Positions 20,658 through 33,616 of a stretch of 64,000 nucleotides of DNA are shown piece by piece; the stretch's first letter is position 1, and each line of letters starts with the position of its first letter. The notes beneath the pieces were generated by a model that saw only the letters and a list, made by a program, of their open reading frames with translations, searched no databases and was not told where the DNA came from. A program made the position numbers and the translations under genes. The DNA comes from Perkinsus marinus ATCC 50983 (lineage: Eukaryota > Perkinsozoa > Perkinsida > Perkinsidae): positions 697,876 through 761,875 of the forward strand of contig NW_003211409.1 in NCBI RefSeq assembly GCF_000006405.1. The letters run 5' to 3'.

Positions 20658-23088
20658 TTAAAGCTCCCTCTCCTCCGCAACAGCTGGTGCCTCTTCCCCA
20701 GGATACAGCCAACACACAGGGTTCTTCTTTAGACTCGTCACGTCCATCTTGTGACCGAAGAGCTCTCGAATGTTACCGATACCGTATTGGATCATGGTGG
20801 GCCGTTCGACCGAAAGACCCCAAGCGATCACCGATACATCCTCAGGGATGCCCTGAAAACAATTTTCGACTTACCCGGAGTGTTCACAAGGGGCCTACCA
20901 TAGGTCGGACCATCTCCGGTCGGAAGATACCAGAATTGCCTATTTCCACCCACTTGTCCAGCATTGGGTGGAAGGCGAATATTTCCATGCTGGGCTCAGT
21001 GTAAGGATTATACGCAGGCTTGAAACGGAGATCAGTGAGGCCCATACGTCGGAAGAACTCCCGGATGACCTTCACGACAGGGGGTCACAGATAGGAAGAG
21101 ATGGCGAGCATTTCCTTACTCCGATCAAATTGCCGAGAGTGAGGTTACGGTCAGCTACGAAGCCCTCCACTTGGTGGAACTCAGCGAGATGAGTCGCATC
21201 GAGAGTCTCATTACGAAAAACACGATCAATAGAGAAACACTTCTTTGGCCTGAGGAAGACATATTAGGAAAACGACGTTCAGAAAGCTGCTTACTTGAAG
21301 ACACCAGTACGGATATAGTCCTGTCCCATCTCGTAGAGAACACGGGTGCTAACGGCAGTGGTGTGGGTCCTGAGGAACACGAGTGGCCTTCTATGATCAT
21401 TCTAGTACCCACCTCAAGATGTTCTTCCGAGACTCCTCCTCGGACCAGTCATATCGCCATCCAATAGAGCCGTACCCTCCAACCTCGTGCATCTTCCTGA
21501 ACCGAAGAAGGGCAGTGGACGACGTAACTATCCCCACCATGATATTACTTCACGTCATTCATGTAGCCCTTGGGGATCCTGTTGGTCGACTCAGGAGAGG
21601 TGATAAAGAACCTAAGACAACCTCGGTGATAAGACACAACCTGCTGCAGAGGTACTTACGTGTCATGGGCGTCCCGAGCGGGGTGCTGCTGGGGTTGGAA
21701 AAGGGCATCAAAGTTCCAGAAGGAAGATTCCAAATAACGGTTAGTAGGCATCTCCTCGAAGCCCATAAGGAGGAGAATATTCCTACAACAGACCAGTGTA
21801 AGAAATGAAGATGTGATACATACCTAATTTCAGTCTTGACCTTAAGAAGGGGATGAAGATGACCACCACCAAGGTCTCGCCCGAGAGCTGTTTTCAGGTT
21901 GTAACTGAGGCAACAGCAACAAAAGATCAAGGGTCATCCACTTATCGATCAACAACCCTTCAATGCGACATGTATAGCATGAACCCAGGGTATATAGGAG
22001 CTTCACCCTAGTGATATGAAAAACATATTCCACGACCACTGCATAGCGCGAATTTCGGGTTTTTCACAGAGTGTTACGCCACTCCACGTAGATCGGGTGA
22101 AACTCCATTATATCAATAATACACTATAGTAGCATATCAATACTGAAACTATATTGATATGAATATACGTATTCACCATATTTTCAAGTGAGGCACTAGG
22201 GCATACTGCAGAGGGACCTACGGTTTGAACTGGACGTCCTTCCACGACTTGTTTTGTATCATCTCCTGAGTGAGCTCTGTCTCCTGCTTGACAATCTCCG
22301 TTCTGAAGTTGCTGGTCTTGTCCACCTTGAAGCCTGTAGTCTTGCTCAAATGTATCTACTTCCGATATCAACCATAGAATACAACACTCAATGCACTCAC
22401 CAATTTCCTCTTCTTGAGCATGTCCATATCGCCTTTCGTGAGGGAGCTGGCCTCGCCCTTGCCCACCTATCACGACGGCACTCATTCCTTAGGCGCGATA
22501 GTACAACTACCTTCACCAACAACTCGGCGACGGTATCCTCTATGGAGTCCTCAGCCTTATCGGAAACTGACACCGCTTTAGTGGCCTTATCCATTGCCAA
22601 CCAACCGTTCTTCATAGCGGCTCCAAAGCCGATCTGATCCACCATCACAATGGATCACGACATCATCGTCCTCCCGCTCTACCTTGGCTACGTTCCCGAG
22701 AGAAACCATGATGTCCTTCTGTGCACATGGACTATGACCCTTGACATACGCTACGACCTATACCACAACTCCTAGAGCACTTCCTAGAAGCCCCTATGTG
22801 CCCTACCTGGGCCTCAGGACTGCCAAGGGCAGCGTACTGCTCTCCCTCCTCCGTGGTGGTCCACTTCTCCTCCTCGAATGGTGTCGTAGTGACGTATTGA
22901 ATCGACTGAGAAAGCACTGGATGGGAGTTCCTCTTAGGCATTACTACCTCGAGACTCTTGATAACACCAACGAGCTTAGCATGGTCCCAGCCAGCACTCT
23001 GGGCCAATATGATGGAATCCTTGATACCATCACCCTGGTCAATCACAGTGAGAAGCGTTTCCCGAGTAAGAGGTAATCCTGGAGCCAT
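20658..23088 (-). CDS. FARSA: Phenylalanyl-tRNA synthetase alpha subunit, cytosolic type
   Basis: The catalytic alpha chain of the heterodimeric class II enzyme that charges tRNA-Phe. The start at 23088 ([20 protein letters not shown]) opens the N-terminal winged-helix region, with [20 protein letters not shown]. Downstream exons give [30 protein letters not shown]; the motif 2 region [55 protein letters not shown]; and motif 3, [20 protein letters not shown]. The C-terminus ends AVAEEREL, with the stop at 20658-20660. Length and domain order match eukaryotic FARSA. There are several introns, mostly 40-120 bp. It is tail-to-tail with the preceding gene and follows the WD40 gene on the same strand. 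Confidence 0.93.
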
Positions 23089-23229
23089 ATAGAGGACAGT
23101 TGTGAATGGTAATGAAAACCTGGCTAAGGAATAGGAGGCCTTCCAAACACAACTAGTACGCCCAATACGTTGCCTCGAAACGCGTGATTGACGTTTCAAT
23201 TCGTTGATGATTATTTTCACATGGGGAAT

Positions 23230-25227
<1,998 letters not shown>

Positions 25228-25548
25228 TTCACAGTGGGTCAATGACCGTTGGGAGGGAGAGAATCGATGGTGAAAATACCGGTGCCGGGGATCGAACTTG
25301 GGTGGTTTGCAAGAACCGAATTTTGCTCGAGGTGTGTGCCCTAATCAAAATTCTCGAGGTTGAAATTCCTTGGCTGTTTGTAAACCCGATCTGGTAAGTA
25401 TCACATCCGAGTGTCTTCACGTGTCACTTGGCCATGAATGACTCGACTGTGGGAGGGGGGAGGGGGAGGAGGGTGCTCCAATGGTCAGCAGAATCGATCT
25501 AAATTCGACTTGAAATTACCGAGGGGCACCGAGTGAACAATAGATAGT
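25228..25548. promoter_or_regulatory. Divergent promoter region between MSI1-like gene and citrate synthase
   Basis: The 321 bp between the two start codons must carry both promoters. It includes a purine run GGGAGGGGGGAGGGGGAGG near 25451. A GATCGAACTTG string near 25282 resembles a reversed tRNA B-box but does not fold as a tRNA. Confidence 0.5.
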
Positions 25549-26982
25549 ATGATTTTGAGTTCCTACAATATGTTATCAAGACACTTTCTATCTCCCAGAA
25601 TCGGCGTCGTCGTTTTGGGTTCTCGTTTTTACCATCATGCAAGTCCTGTGATCCAAGAGTTGAAGACTAAGGTGGAGCACCTGGTGGCTCGGGAACAACC
25701 TCGCCTCCTCGAGTTGAAGAAAAAGCATAAAAACGTCGTTGTTGGTGACATCACTGCTGGTATGGTCGTGGGCGGGATGCGTGGCATCAAGGCTATGATC
25801 ACCGACACCTCCGACTTGGACCCCGTTGAGGGTATCCGTTACCGTGGTAGGAGCCTCAAGGAGGTGAACGAGGCTCTCCCTAAGGCCCCTCCCAACGGCA
25901 AGGTCGGCCTGCCTGAAGGAGCCTTTTGGCTGCTGATGACTGGCGAGGTCCCCACCCCTGAGGTCGTATCCCATCTGAACGAGGAATTGCATCGTCGTAG
26001 TTGGTTGCCTGGTGATGTTATTGAAGCCATCGACGCCTTGCCCACTTCCATGCACCCTATGACTCAACTGTCCATTGGTATTCTGGCCATGCAACCCTAC
26101 TCCCAGTTCACGCAGAAGTACCGTCAAGGAGGCTTGGCTAAGAAGGACTATTGGGAGTACATTCTAGATGACGCCATTACGTTGATTGCCCGTGTTCCGC
26201 AGGTGGCAGCTCGGGTGTATCGGAGGTCTTTCTATAACAGCATTTTCATTGAGACTGATCCTCATCTGGACTGGGCTGGCAACTTTGCCAATATGCTGGG
26301 AGTATCTGAAGACGAGAATTTCAAGGAGGCCACTCGGTTGTATTTGACCATGCATGCTGACCACGAGGGTGGTAACGTCTCCTCCCATACGACCCATCTG
26401 GTTGGGTCAGCTCTAGCCGACCCCTTCTATGCTTGGGCGGCTGGTGTCTGTGGTCTTGCTGGTCCCTTACATGGTCTGGCCAATCAGGAGTGCCTCAATT
26501 GGCTCACTAGACTTGAGAAGTACCACCAACGACTTGGTATTGAACCCAGTGTCGAGTCGGTGACACAATACACTAAGGAGACTATGGCAAACGGCCTAGT
26601 GGTTCCTGGATATGGTCATGCCGTCCTTCGAGCCACTGACCCTCGATACGCCATAGAGAGGGAGTTCTGTCTGGAGCACATCGCTGATGACCCGATGTTC
26701 AAACTATCCGAGATTTGTTATAAGACTATCCCGCCCATCCTGAAGGCCACTGGTAAGGTCCAGAACCCCTACCCTAACGTGGACGCGTTGTCTGGTACGA
26801 TGATGCAACACTATGGACTTAAGGAGTCTGACTACTACACTGTTACCTTTGCCGTGTCCCGAACGATAGGAGTTATGGCCCAGATGATTTGGGCTCGGGC
26901 CATGGCCATGCCGATAGAGAGGCCCAAGTCGGTTACTCTAGACTGGCTGGCGAAGGCGGTGATGGACAGGACCAAGGAGTAA
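25549..26982 (+). CDS. CS: Citrate synthase, mitochondrial
   Basis: It condenses acetyl-CoA and oxaloacetate to citrate, the first TCA-cycle step. A single uninterrupted frame of 477 residues covers the whole enzyme. An N-terminal segment rich in Arg/Ser with no acidic residues (MILSSYNMLSRHFLSPRIGV) looks like a mitochondrial presequence; an in-frame ATG at 25570 could also start it. Catalytic landmarks: HADHEGGNVSSHT (first His), VPGYGHAVLR (second His) and NVDALSG (catalytic Asp region). It is of eukaryotic mitochondrial type throughout. It stands out in lacking introns while neighbours on both sides are heavily split. It is divergent from the MSI1-like gene and tandem with SmD3. Confidence 0.97.
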   Translation: MILSSYNMLSRHFLSPRIGVVVLGSRFYHHASPVIQELKTKVEHLVAREQPRLLELKKKHKNVVVGDITAGMVVGGMRGIKAMITDTSDLDPVEGIRYRGRSLKEVNEALPKAPPNGKVGLPEGAFWLLMTGEVPTPEVVSHLNEELHRRSWLPGDVIEAIDALPTSMHPMTQLSIGILAMQPYSQFTQKYRQGGLAKKDYWEYILDDAITLIARVPQVAARVYRRSFYNSIFIETDPHLDWAGNFANMLGVSEDENFKEATRLYLTMHADHEGGNVSSHTTHLVGSALADPFYAWAAGVCGLAGPLHGLANQECLNWLTRLEKYHQRLGIEPSVESVTQYTKETMANGLVVPGYGHAVLRATDPRYAIEREFCLEHIADDPMFKLSEICYKTIPPILKATGKVQNPYPNVDALSGTMMQHYGLKESDYYTVTFAVSRTIGVMAQMIWARAMAMPIERPKSVTLDWLAKAVMDRTKE

Positions 26983-27034
26983 CTCCTCGGTCGTCGGCGG
27001 TTGGGAAAATTTTTTGGAATTTATGTCAATGAAT

Positions 27035-27054
27035 ACGGCACGACAGCGTGCCGT
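27035..27054 (+). other. Perfect hairpin in the citrate synthase 3' region
   Basis: Eight-base arms ACGGCACG and CGTGCCGT flank a four-base loop, 53 bp after the stop codon. Alternative pairing with a downstream TGTCGT is also possible. It may be a 3' UTR structure. Confidence 0.5.
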
Positions 27055-27208
27055 TGTCGTACAGACGCGCGATAGAAGAAAACGCCTCCATTTTTTATGT
27101 GAACATATCTCGGCATCGTTTTTCTTCTTTAAAGCTGTCACGTTGCTGTTGGGTTGAAGGGGACAGGGGGCATATTGGTAACGACAGTTGGTCCATCTTG
27201 GTTCCAGA

Positions 27209-27728
27209 ATGGCAGCTGTTGGTATTCCTATTAAACTACTTCACGAATCTGTGGGGCATACAGTTACTGTGGAGATGCAGACCGGCGAGTTGTACAGGTA
27301 ACCATCATCAGAGTAGGTAGTGGAGGTGGCGGCGTACTAGCCCCCTGTGGTGCTCAGGGGTCATCTCATTCACACTGAGGATAATATGAATCTGTTGATT
27401 GCTGAGGTGGTAGTGACGAGGAAGGATGGCAAACAGACTAGTCTGGAGCAGGTAGTATCCTCTTGGTGAGGTCTCGTTTCTGAGGAGTGGTGGTTGTTAG
27501 GCGTACATTCGTGGATCTAAGATTCGTTACATAGTGGTACCGGATAACCTCCGGTATGCTCCTATGTTCAAGCCTAGGAGACAGGGTGCAGGTAGTGGGG
27601 TGGACCGAGTCTTTGAGGAGTAACAATCGTACTGGGTAGGTTCTGGTTGGGGTAGTCTGAACGCTCCTGGGGCTAAGGGTGGCAAGGGTAAGGGTGGTAA
27701 GGGTGGCAAGGGCAAGGGCAGGTTCTAG
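27209..27728 (+). CDS. SNRPD3: Small nuclear ribonucleoprotein SmD3
   Basis: SmD3 is a core Sm-ring subunit of spliceosomal U1, U2, U4 and U5 snRNPs. Exons: [20 protein letters not shown]...TGELYR; then an intron to [20 protein letters not shown] and [10 protein letters not shown] (Sm1 end); an intron to [20 protein letters not shown] (Sm2); and an intron to a Gly/Lys tail ([17 protein letters not shown], stop at 27726-27728). The tail replaces the RG-repeat tail of animal SmD3 with Lys-Gly repeats, so the symmetric arginine methylation known for SmD3 is not possible there. Three short introns with clean GT-AG ends. Confidence 0.93.
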
Positions 27729-27908
27729 AAGGGTCCTTAGCCTTGTTGACGTCGTACTATAGAGGAAGCTTAGCTGAGAGCAGATGGAGTCGGCGTAATA
27801 CTGTATCGCTGCTTTCCTGAGGTCATCAACTCCAGCGCCGCAGCGTGAGCGTTGTGTTTGTCAACATGAGGACTTGGGAGGCTATCAGTTGTTATAGAAG
27901 TCTCGACC

Positions 27909-30572
27909 ATGTCTGATCCCGATGAAGTTTATGATACCACCGGCCCAAGGGGAGGTGGGAGGGTCTATGGTAAGGCTGGGGCATTGTGGTTTAGGTGCTG
28001 ATGGTGATGATAATGATGATAGCAGTTTTGGCGGCAAGTGGCGTGCCTTCGCTGATATCGTGAGGGCTTTGAGGTTGGCTCCCCGCTCTGTTGTGCTATT
28101 GTTTCCTCGTAGGGCCCAGCCCTAACAGACCATTCGGATGCTTCAGAGGGTCGTCCATGGGCTGAGGCTAGGGTCAGGGTTGGGCAGCAGAGTCGAGAGG
28201 GCTCCATGTCAGCCGCGGACGCCCTGGACCAGGAGCTGGGTGAACTGCTTAACGAGATCTCGGAGCCTGTTGGGCATGGTCCTCCTACTGTGGTAACGTA
28301 TAACACTGCACTGCCCAACCTGGCACTGCAGCGGGTGGAACCGGAGTGCTCCTATGAGGACATGGCCGAGGCAGCGGCACTGTATGTCCAGCAGTTGACG
28401 AGGCGTTCTATGGCTGGTATTNNNNNNNNNNNNNNNNNNNNNNNNNNNNNNNNNNNNNNNNNNNNNNNNNNNNNNNNNNNNNNNNNNNNNNNNNNNNNNN
28501 NNNNNNNNNNNNNNNNNNNNNTATAGAGGTTGGTGGAAGGCTAGGCTTAGGGGAGGATGGTGTGTGCTTAGGTCCTGATCGGTGATCAGATGGGGTGGTC
28601 CTATGGCAGGGTGGTGACACGTGGTGGTGATAGCAAGGGTAGGTTCTTGGGGTGTGTTCTCGGTCTGTTGTGAATCATTGGTAAGAAACGACTGGGGAGG
28701 CGACTGCTGGGTATTTCCCCACGGAGTATGTTGACGAATACGCGGAAGAAAAAGAGGTACAAGGGGTCACCTATGGTCAGTACATGGTCTATATTCTCTA
28801 GGATGGGCTGACAGTTGAAGTCGGGGGTGATGGTGGGGAGGCGCAGGAGGTACTGGAGCAGTCGCCAGCGGAATCTTATGGGTTCATGGTAGGTTCTCAT
28901 AGAGGCCGATGATGCTGAGGAGAGGTTGGGACAGGACTTGGCTGGGCTGGGTGGTAGGGGTGGTGTCATGAGAAGCCGATGGGACGTCTTGTGAGGTACT
29001 CTCGAGGCTGTGTCCGAGACAGATGAGTGGCTGGAGGCTACTGTGGAAGGGGGAGAAGGAGGAGGTCATGGTGAGTTCGAGGATGCCTGGGAGTTGGCCG
29101 ATGATGAGGCGACAGCAATGGATGAGACCACTGGATCAGAGGAAAGCCATTCTGAGGGGGGATCGATTCATAAGGTGGAGGAGGTAGTAGTTGATATGAT
29201 GATGACTATACAGGGCAGGGCTGTCTTACTGCAGGCGAGCGGAGCCAAGGGTGGAGCGTTGCGAGGCGTCGTGGTGGGGAATGACCGGTGATGCTGAGTT
29301 ATTGGGGCTGTGCGATATTAGTGGTTGTAGTAGGTCTGGTGTGGGAGAAGACAAGGACGACTTGGAGGTGAGCTCTTGTGATTGGTGTGGTATGGGATAA
29401 GGTTTAATAGGCTAATGAGGAGATGGCTAAGGCTGGGGAGGAGGTCATCGCAGAGGATGATATTGATGTTATGATGATATGGGAGGCGGTGGAGGCTGAG
29501 AGCAAGCGACGAATTGAGGCGGATAGCACGGCACCTCTCGCAGAGGTAGTTTCTGGTCGTAGTTCTTTGACGTAGGCTGTTGTGACTGTAGGTAGTACCA
29601 GTTGTGGATATCACGGCGAAGGATGCCTTTGAGTGGGTTAGGGCTAATGAGGGGTCTATAGTCACATCAGAGGCTCTGTCTGAAGTCGTGGATGGCTACA
29701 TGCCCTCTCTACCAGCGGCTGGGCACCGGTCTCTGGCAGCTAGTCTCACGTGCTGTACTACGGCTGGTATGGCCCTGCAGGGCCAGACTGTGGGCAACCC
29801 TGCAGTGGGTATAGGGAGGGACCTGGCTAGGGAGAAGGAACTGCTACTGTGCCTGACTCGTGTTCATTACGATCCTCATGATAATGGTATGCATAGGAGT
29901 ATCATACAGAGTGTCTGGCGTAAACTGACTGGGTCGGAACAGGACTGTGAGGATGTGGGGGAGCACTGGACCGTTATAGGCTTCCAGGGCACCAACCCGG
30001 CCACTGACCTCAACCGCTTCGGTGGAATCCTAAATGTCATCCATATGCTCTATCTCTGCTGCACCTTCCCTACTCTCAGCATTGCCATGTATGAAGCCTC
30101 ACTGAAGGCTGCTAGTGACTTTCCTTTCGCCTGTGCTTCGATCAAGTACACGAAGTTGGCCATGGACGTATTCAGATTGGGGAGACTCAGTCGTCGATGT
30201 AATGAGGAAGGGATGGTTATGGAAGTGGTCGCTCACTTCTATGCGGCTTGCTTTTGGCTGCACTGTCGGCTGTGGGTGGCCCAGGGTAGGACTATTGTTG
30301 ATTTCGATAGGACTTTTAAGGAGGTGCAGAAGAGGGCCACGGCGGGGCCTGAGAGGCTCATGAGGGACTTTGACGGTCATAGGGAGGATGAGGCCCTTGG
30401 GGAGGAGCAGGACGTGACCAGACATACATGGGACGGGGTGGAAGAGGATATCGCTTTTGCGGACATTGGGGCGCAGTCTCCTAGCAAGGACCGTTTCGGT
30501 CGGCTGGGGGCAATGGTGAAGTCGTGGCAGATCTCGAAGCGGCTGCGGAGGTATGCGAAGGGCTTGCAGTAG
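27909..30572 (+). CDS. ELMO/CED-12-domain protein
   Basis: ELMO-domain proteins act with small GTPases; ELMODs are Arf/Arl GAPs. The start is probably at 27909 (MSDPDEVYDTTGPRGGG), joined by introns to GADGDDNDDSSFGGKWRAF and SAADALDQELGELLNEISEP, then a 100-N gap. The last exon, an open frame from 29604 to 30572, carries the ELMO domain: WTVIGFQGTNPATDLNRFGG then ILNVIHMLY, plus SLKAASDFPFACASIKYTKL. The C-terminus is basic (SWQISKRLRRYAKGLQ). In ELMODs the segment after PxTD is usually F-R-G, with the Arg as proposed catalytic finger; here it reads L-N-R-F-G. The region between the gap and 29600 is low-complexity and exon edges there are uncertain. Confidence 0.75.
28422..28521. other. Assembly gap of 100 N
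   Basis: Exactly 100 unknown bases, the usual placeholder for a scaffold join of unknown size. It interrupts the coding region upstream of the ELMO domain. Confidence 1.
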
Positions 30573-30635
30573 AGGACTGTGGTCATGCATGTGTAAGTTG
30601 TATGTAAGCTGAATTGCATGTTCATTGATTGCAGC

Positions 30636-31151
30636 TTAAACCACGATGGTCTCTAGCCTAGTATAGGTCGCGTTGGGTGGGGGTGGATGTCGCATGTTGT
30701 AGTGCTCAACCACGTACTGTGGTCCCGATTGGGCGCTCATGATTGCCATTGCTATGATAGGAAGGTCCGTGACAATTCCCAGGTCCATCGATGACCTTGT
30801 TATATGGGACTTGATAGGAGCACACTCGGGGAGGTGGCATCCTCTAACGAGAATGTAGTTTTGGGTGCGACTCTGAGAAATTACGGGCGGTGTTGATCCT
30901 TTAAAGAGTAGTGTATGGCTCAAGGTCATCGACGTTAGCCATGTGGTCGTCGATGAGGCTTCCTTGTCCCTTATGAACGAGCTCATCCACTTCGCTACAG
31001 CCCATGTCGGAAGCTTTTCACGCTCATTGGGTTCAAGATGCTCATGACGGTCATCACGTTGGTACGGGCAGATTCCCATGTTTACTCTCGTGTTGAGTTT
31101 GATAGTGGGGGAGGGGTTCGATGGGATTGCTCCTAGTAGTACAGTGTACAC
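30636..31151 (-). CDS. Possible small hypothetical protein
   Basis: A 171-codon intronless frame (MYTVLLGAIPSNPSPTIKLN) between the ELMO gene and the SET/MYND gene. No domain, signal peptide or membrane segment is evident. Its length without a stop is somewhat more than expected by chance, but composition is not distinctive. Some plus-strand pieces in the same DNA (e.g. ALMIAIAMIGRSVTIPRS) look hydrophobic and could equally be exons of an unseen gene. Confidence 0.25.
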   Translation of the reverse strand: MYTVLLGAIPSNPSPTIKLNTRVNMGICPYQRDDRHEHLEPNEREKLPTWAVAKWMSSFIRDKEASSTTTWLTSMTLSHTLLFKGSTPPVISQSRTQNYILVRGCHLPECAPIKSHITRSSMDLGIVTDLPIIAMAIMSAQSGPQYVVEHYNMRHPPPPNATYTRLETIVV

Positions 31152-31330
31152 TCATTTATACAGGGTGTTGCATACGCAATCTGTTGTGCACAGTCTCGGC
31201 TGGGTGAAGTCTTCGGGGTAATCGTTGAATGTACTGTCATTCCACTAGGCAGTCGTGATGCTACCACACACAGTAGCAGCGAAGGGCTGTGACGTGTTCT
31301 TCTCAACAACTGTCTTTAGTTGTCTCGCAG

Positions 31331-33616
31331 TATGTCCAAGAGGAACTCACTTGGACCCAGGATCGAGTCCAGCTCTGTAGGGGGTCGAGGCTTGTTCGCT
31401 GGGGAAGGAAGTCACTATATTCCTGGCGACTCTATAGCGACTTATAGACCTATCGTCTACTGTGTAACACCGACAATGGCTAAGGCATGCTGTCACTGGT
31501 GCCTCAATAGTGATGGTGAGGAAGGGCGCATCTACACCTTTTTCGAACTGAAATTCAGGAAGTGGAAACTCTACGAAAATCAATTTTTTTCTCATTTCGT
31601 CAAAATTTTTCTCATCCAATTAAAATCAAATTTCACTTCGCGGCTGAATTCGAAATTTTCGATTTGCTCAGCACCCAAGTACTACCAGTGCAGTGGTTGT
31701 CGATATGCTGTGTACTGCAGCAAGGAGTGTGCAAAGGCTGCATATAAGCTGGGAACTCACAGAAGGGAGTGCCAACTGGTTGGATCGTGTCGTGTGGTGG
31801 GAGTAGTGATGATAATATTCAGATTAAAAAGCTCCCTGCGGAGCATGCCTCCTCAGCACCCCTTACTACCTTCCTCGCAGCAGCTAAACTGCACTGGCTA
31901 GTGCAGGAGGACGAGGCGGTACGTTGGGTAGTAGTGTTGGGAAAGTAGTGAAGTTGTTTAGGTTCGACATAGTGTGGACGAAATGTGTCGGCATGCTGAT
32001 TCGAGTGATACGTTGGAAGCTGACTCAGGCTCTACTGCTATCCTCCTGAGTCGCTATTTGGATGGTACGCAAGCTGACCTTATTTGTATTTTACGCTGAA
32101 AATATGCACATGGTCAAGATATGAAAATTCCGGGGAAATTTTGGGAATGTTCTCTGTACACTTCTACCCGCATTCGAATAGAAACTCTCAAGCTCAGCTA
32201 AGAAAAATGAACGAATATCCGACACTGCGTGAGCATCAGACTCCCCTCCCGTCCCGGTCATGTTGGACCTCCTCCGAGTTCTACGATACAACGCTGTAAC
32301 GATTACCAACGACTCGTTACAGGTCAGTTCCTGTGGCCCTTCGCCGTGGGGTTGAGGCATGCTCTCAGGATGTTGCCCTGGGCTTGTATACTGAGGTCTC
32401 TGCTATGAACCACAGCTGTGCTCCGAATGTCGTCCTTATCTTCTCGGGCAGCGAAGTGTAATAGGGAACATATGCTCGGTCGCTCGATTGAGCTCGGGAA
32501 TTTCCTTAGTCGTTATAGAATTTTGTAGGTATGTGTACATAAACCCATCGAAATTTTTAAAAAAAAATTTCAAATTTTCGGACACACATGAAGTTTATCA
32601 TGTTCATCACATTTTCGGGGTAGAGTGCATCTGCGTTCTCATCAGCACATTGCGAACGATACGAGCCGTAGAGGATGGGGCTGAGCTGTTCATATCGTAT
32701 GTGGACGTATGTATATCACCGAAAGCGAAGCGATGCCAAAGGCTCCGGGACCAGTACAAATTTGATTGCTCGTGTGAAAGATGCACTAGGGAAGATGAGT
32801 ACCTTGATGACGTTGATAACGGCGATGGGGTAGTGTTCAGGTCCGACACGTAGTGATGAGGAAAGCTCCTACCTGAGGCTGGTCTATGCAGAGGAAGACC
32901 TACGGCTGAGTGTACAGAAGCAGGAATGGAAGGAGGCAGCTACTGCAGGGAGGCTTGTGGATGAATTACGGGTAAGCTGAAAGACTGTTGTGCCCTGTTC
33001 CTTCCTATTTCGAGTGGAAACTTTGTGGGTGTGAACTTAGATGGAATATGTATTGGTTGAAGCATAAGGAGCGTATTTTTTTCTAAGGGACAAATCCAAG
33101 AAATCTGTGTTTCTCGTCAACGCATGAGAGTTTTGAGCTGAAACTTGAACAGAGCATAGATATAATGATTAGCTATTATATACTCGAATGGAACTAACGA
33201 TAATCACATATTTTTTGGATTTGCCCCTAAGTGATGGTACCTTAGTCTGAATAATCATCATTTCGTAGAGTACCCTCTCTGGTGGCCAGGAGTACGACGT
33301 TTGTGTTGGAGTTAACGCTTATATGCTCACGAAGATCCTCTCTTTGAACGACGGTGAGCCGACTTTAGAAATCGTCAGCAATTTCCCACTTTCTGGCAGG
33401 CTCATTACGAGAAGCTTTAGGATATTTCGCTAAAGCGGTAGGGCGGGGAAATGAGGTGGTTCGCAACTTGTGATGGTGTTTTTTCAGTACCGCATTCTGA
33501 GCATCACTCACGGCAGCAATCACCCTCTTGTCGAGGAGGTCAAGGGGAAGATGATTGAGCTCCGTAACTACGTACAGTACAACACACCACCTGTTCCTCA
33601 AATATCGAGTGAATAA
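31331..33616 (+). CDS. SET and MYND domain protein (SMYD-like)
   Basis: SMYD proteins are lysine methyltransferases of nucleus and cytosol. The start at 31331 gives MSKRNSLGPRIESSSVGGRG, the split SET N-part (GGRGLFAGEG). The MYND zinc finger spans an intron at 31516-31671: CCHWC is joined to CSGCRYAVYCSKECAKAAYK then RRECQ. The SET core follows: EVSAMNHSCAPNVVL, GAELFISYVDVCISPKAKRC and the post-SET cysteines CSCERC. A helical C-terminal domain has EEDLRLSVQKQEWKEAATAG and ILSITHGSNHPLVEEVKGKM, ending at TAA 33614-33616. One intron (32065-32239) holds a family A TIR element and another (32972-33268) holds an unrelated TIR element. Assignment is firm; the substrate is unknown. Confidence 0.87.
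32098..32227 (+). mobile_element. Intron-nested TIR element, family A copy 3 (SMYD intron)
   Basis: It begins GAAAATATGCACATGGTCAA and ends CTCAGCTAAGAAAAATGAAC then GAATATCCGACACTG. It shares the internal ACTTCTACCCG block with the copy at 44991. It fills about 130 of 175 bp of the intron at 32065-32239. Confidence 0.72.
33083..33231. mobile_element. Second MITE-like element (family B) in an SMYD intron
   Basis: A 149-bp segment with imperfect terminal inverted repeats of about 22 bp: it starts CTAAGGGACAAATCCAAG, and its end reads, in reverse complement, CTTAGGGGCAAATCCAAA. About 19 of 22 positions pair. The interior is AT-rich and non-coding. It lies wholly within the intron at 32972-33268 and is unrelated in sequence to family A. 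No clear target-site duplication is seen. Confidence 0.75.

Noticed and set aside
25250-25330. tRNA gene on the minus strand (reverse of GGGGATCGAACTTG)
   Set aside because: Only a B-box-like string; the T stem does not pair and no A box or acceptor stem is found.
30912-30925. Relict spliced leader (TGGCTCAAG)
   Set aside because: Only nine bases match the dinoflagellate/Perkinsus leader end and it is not upstream of an intronless gene; chance match likely.
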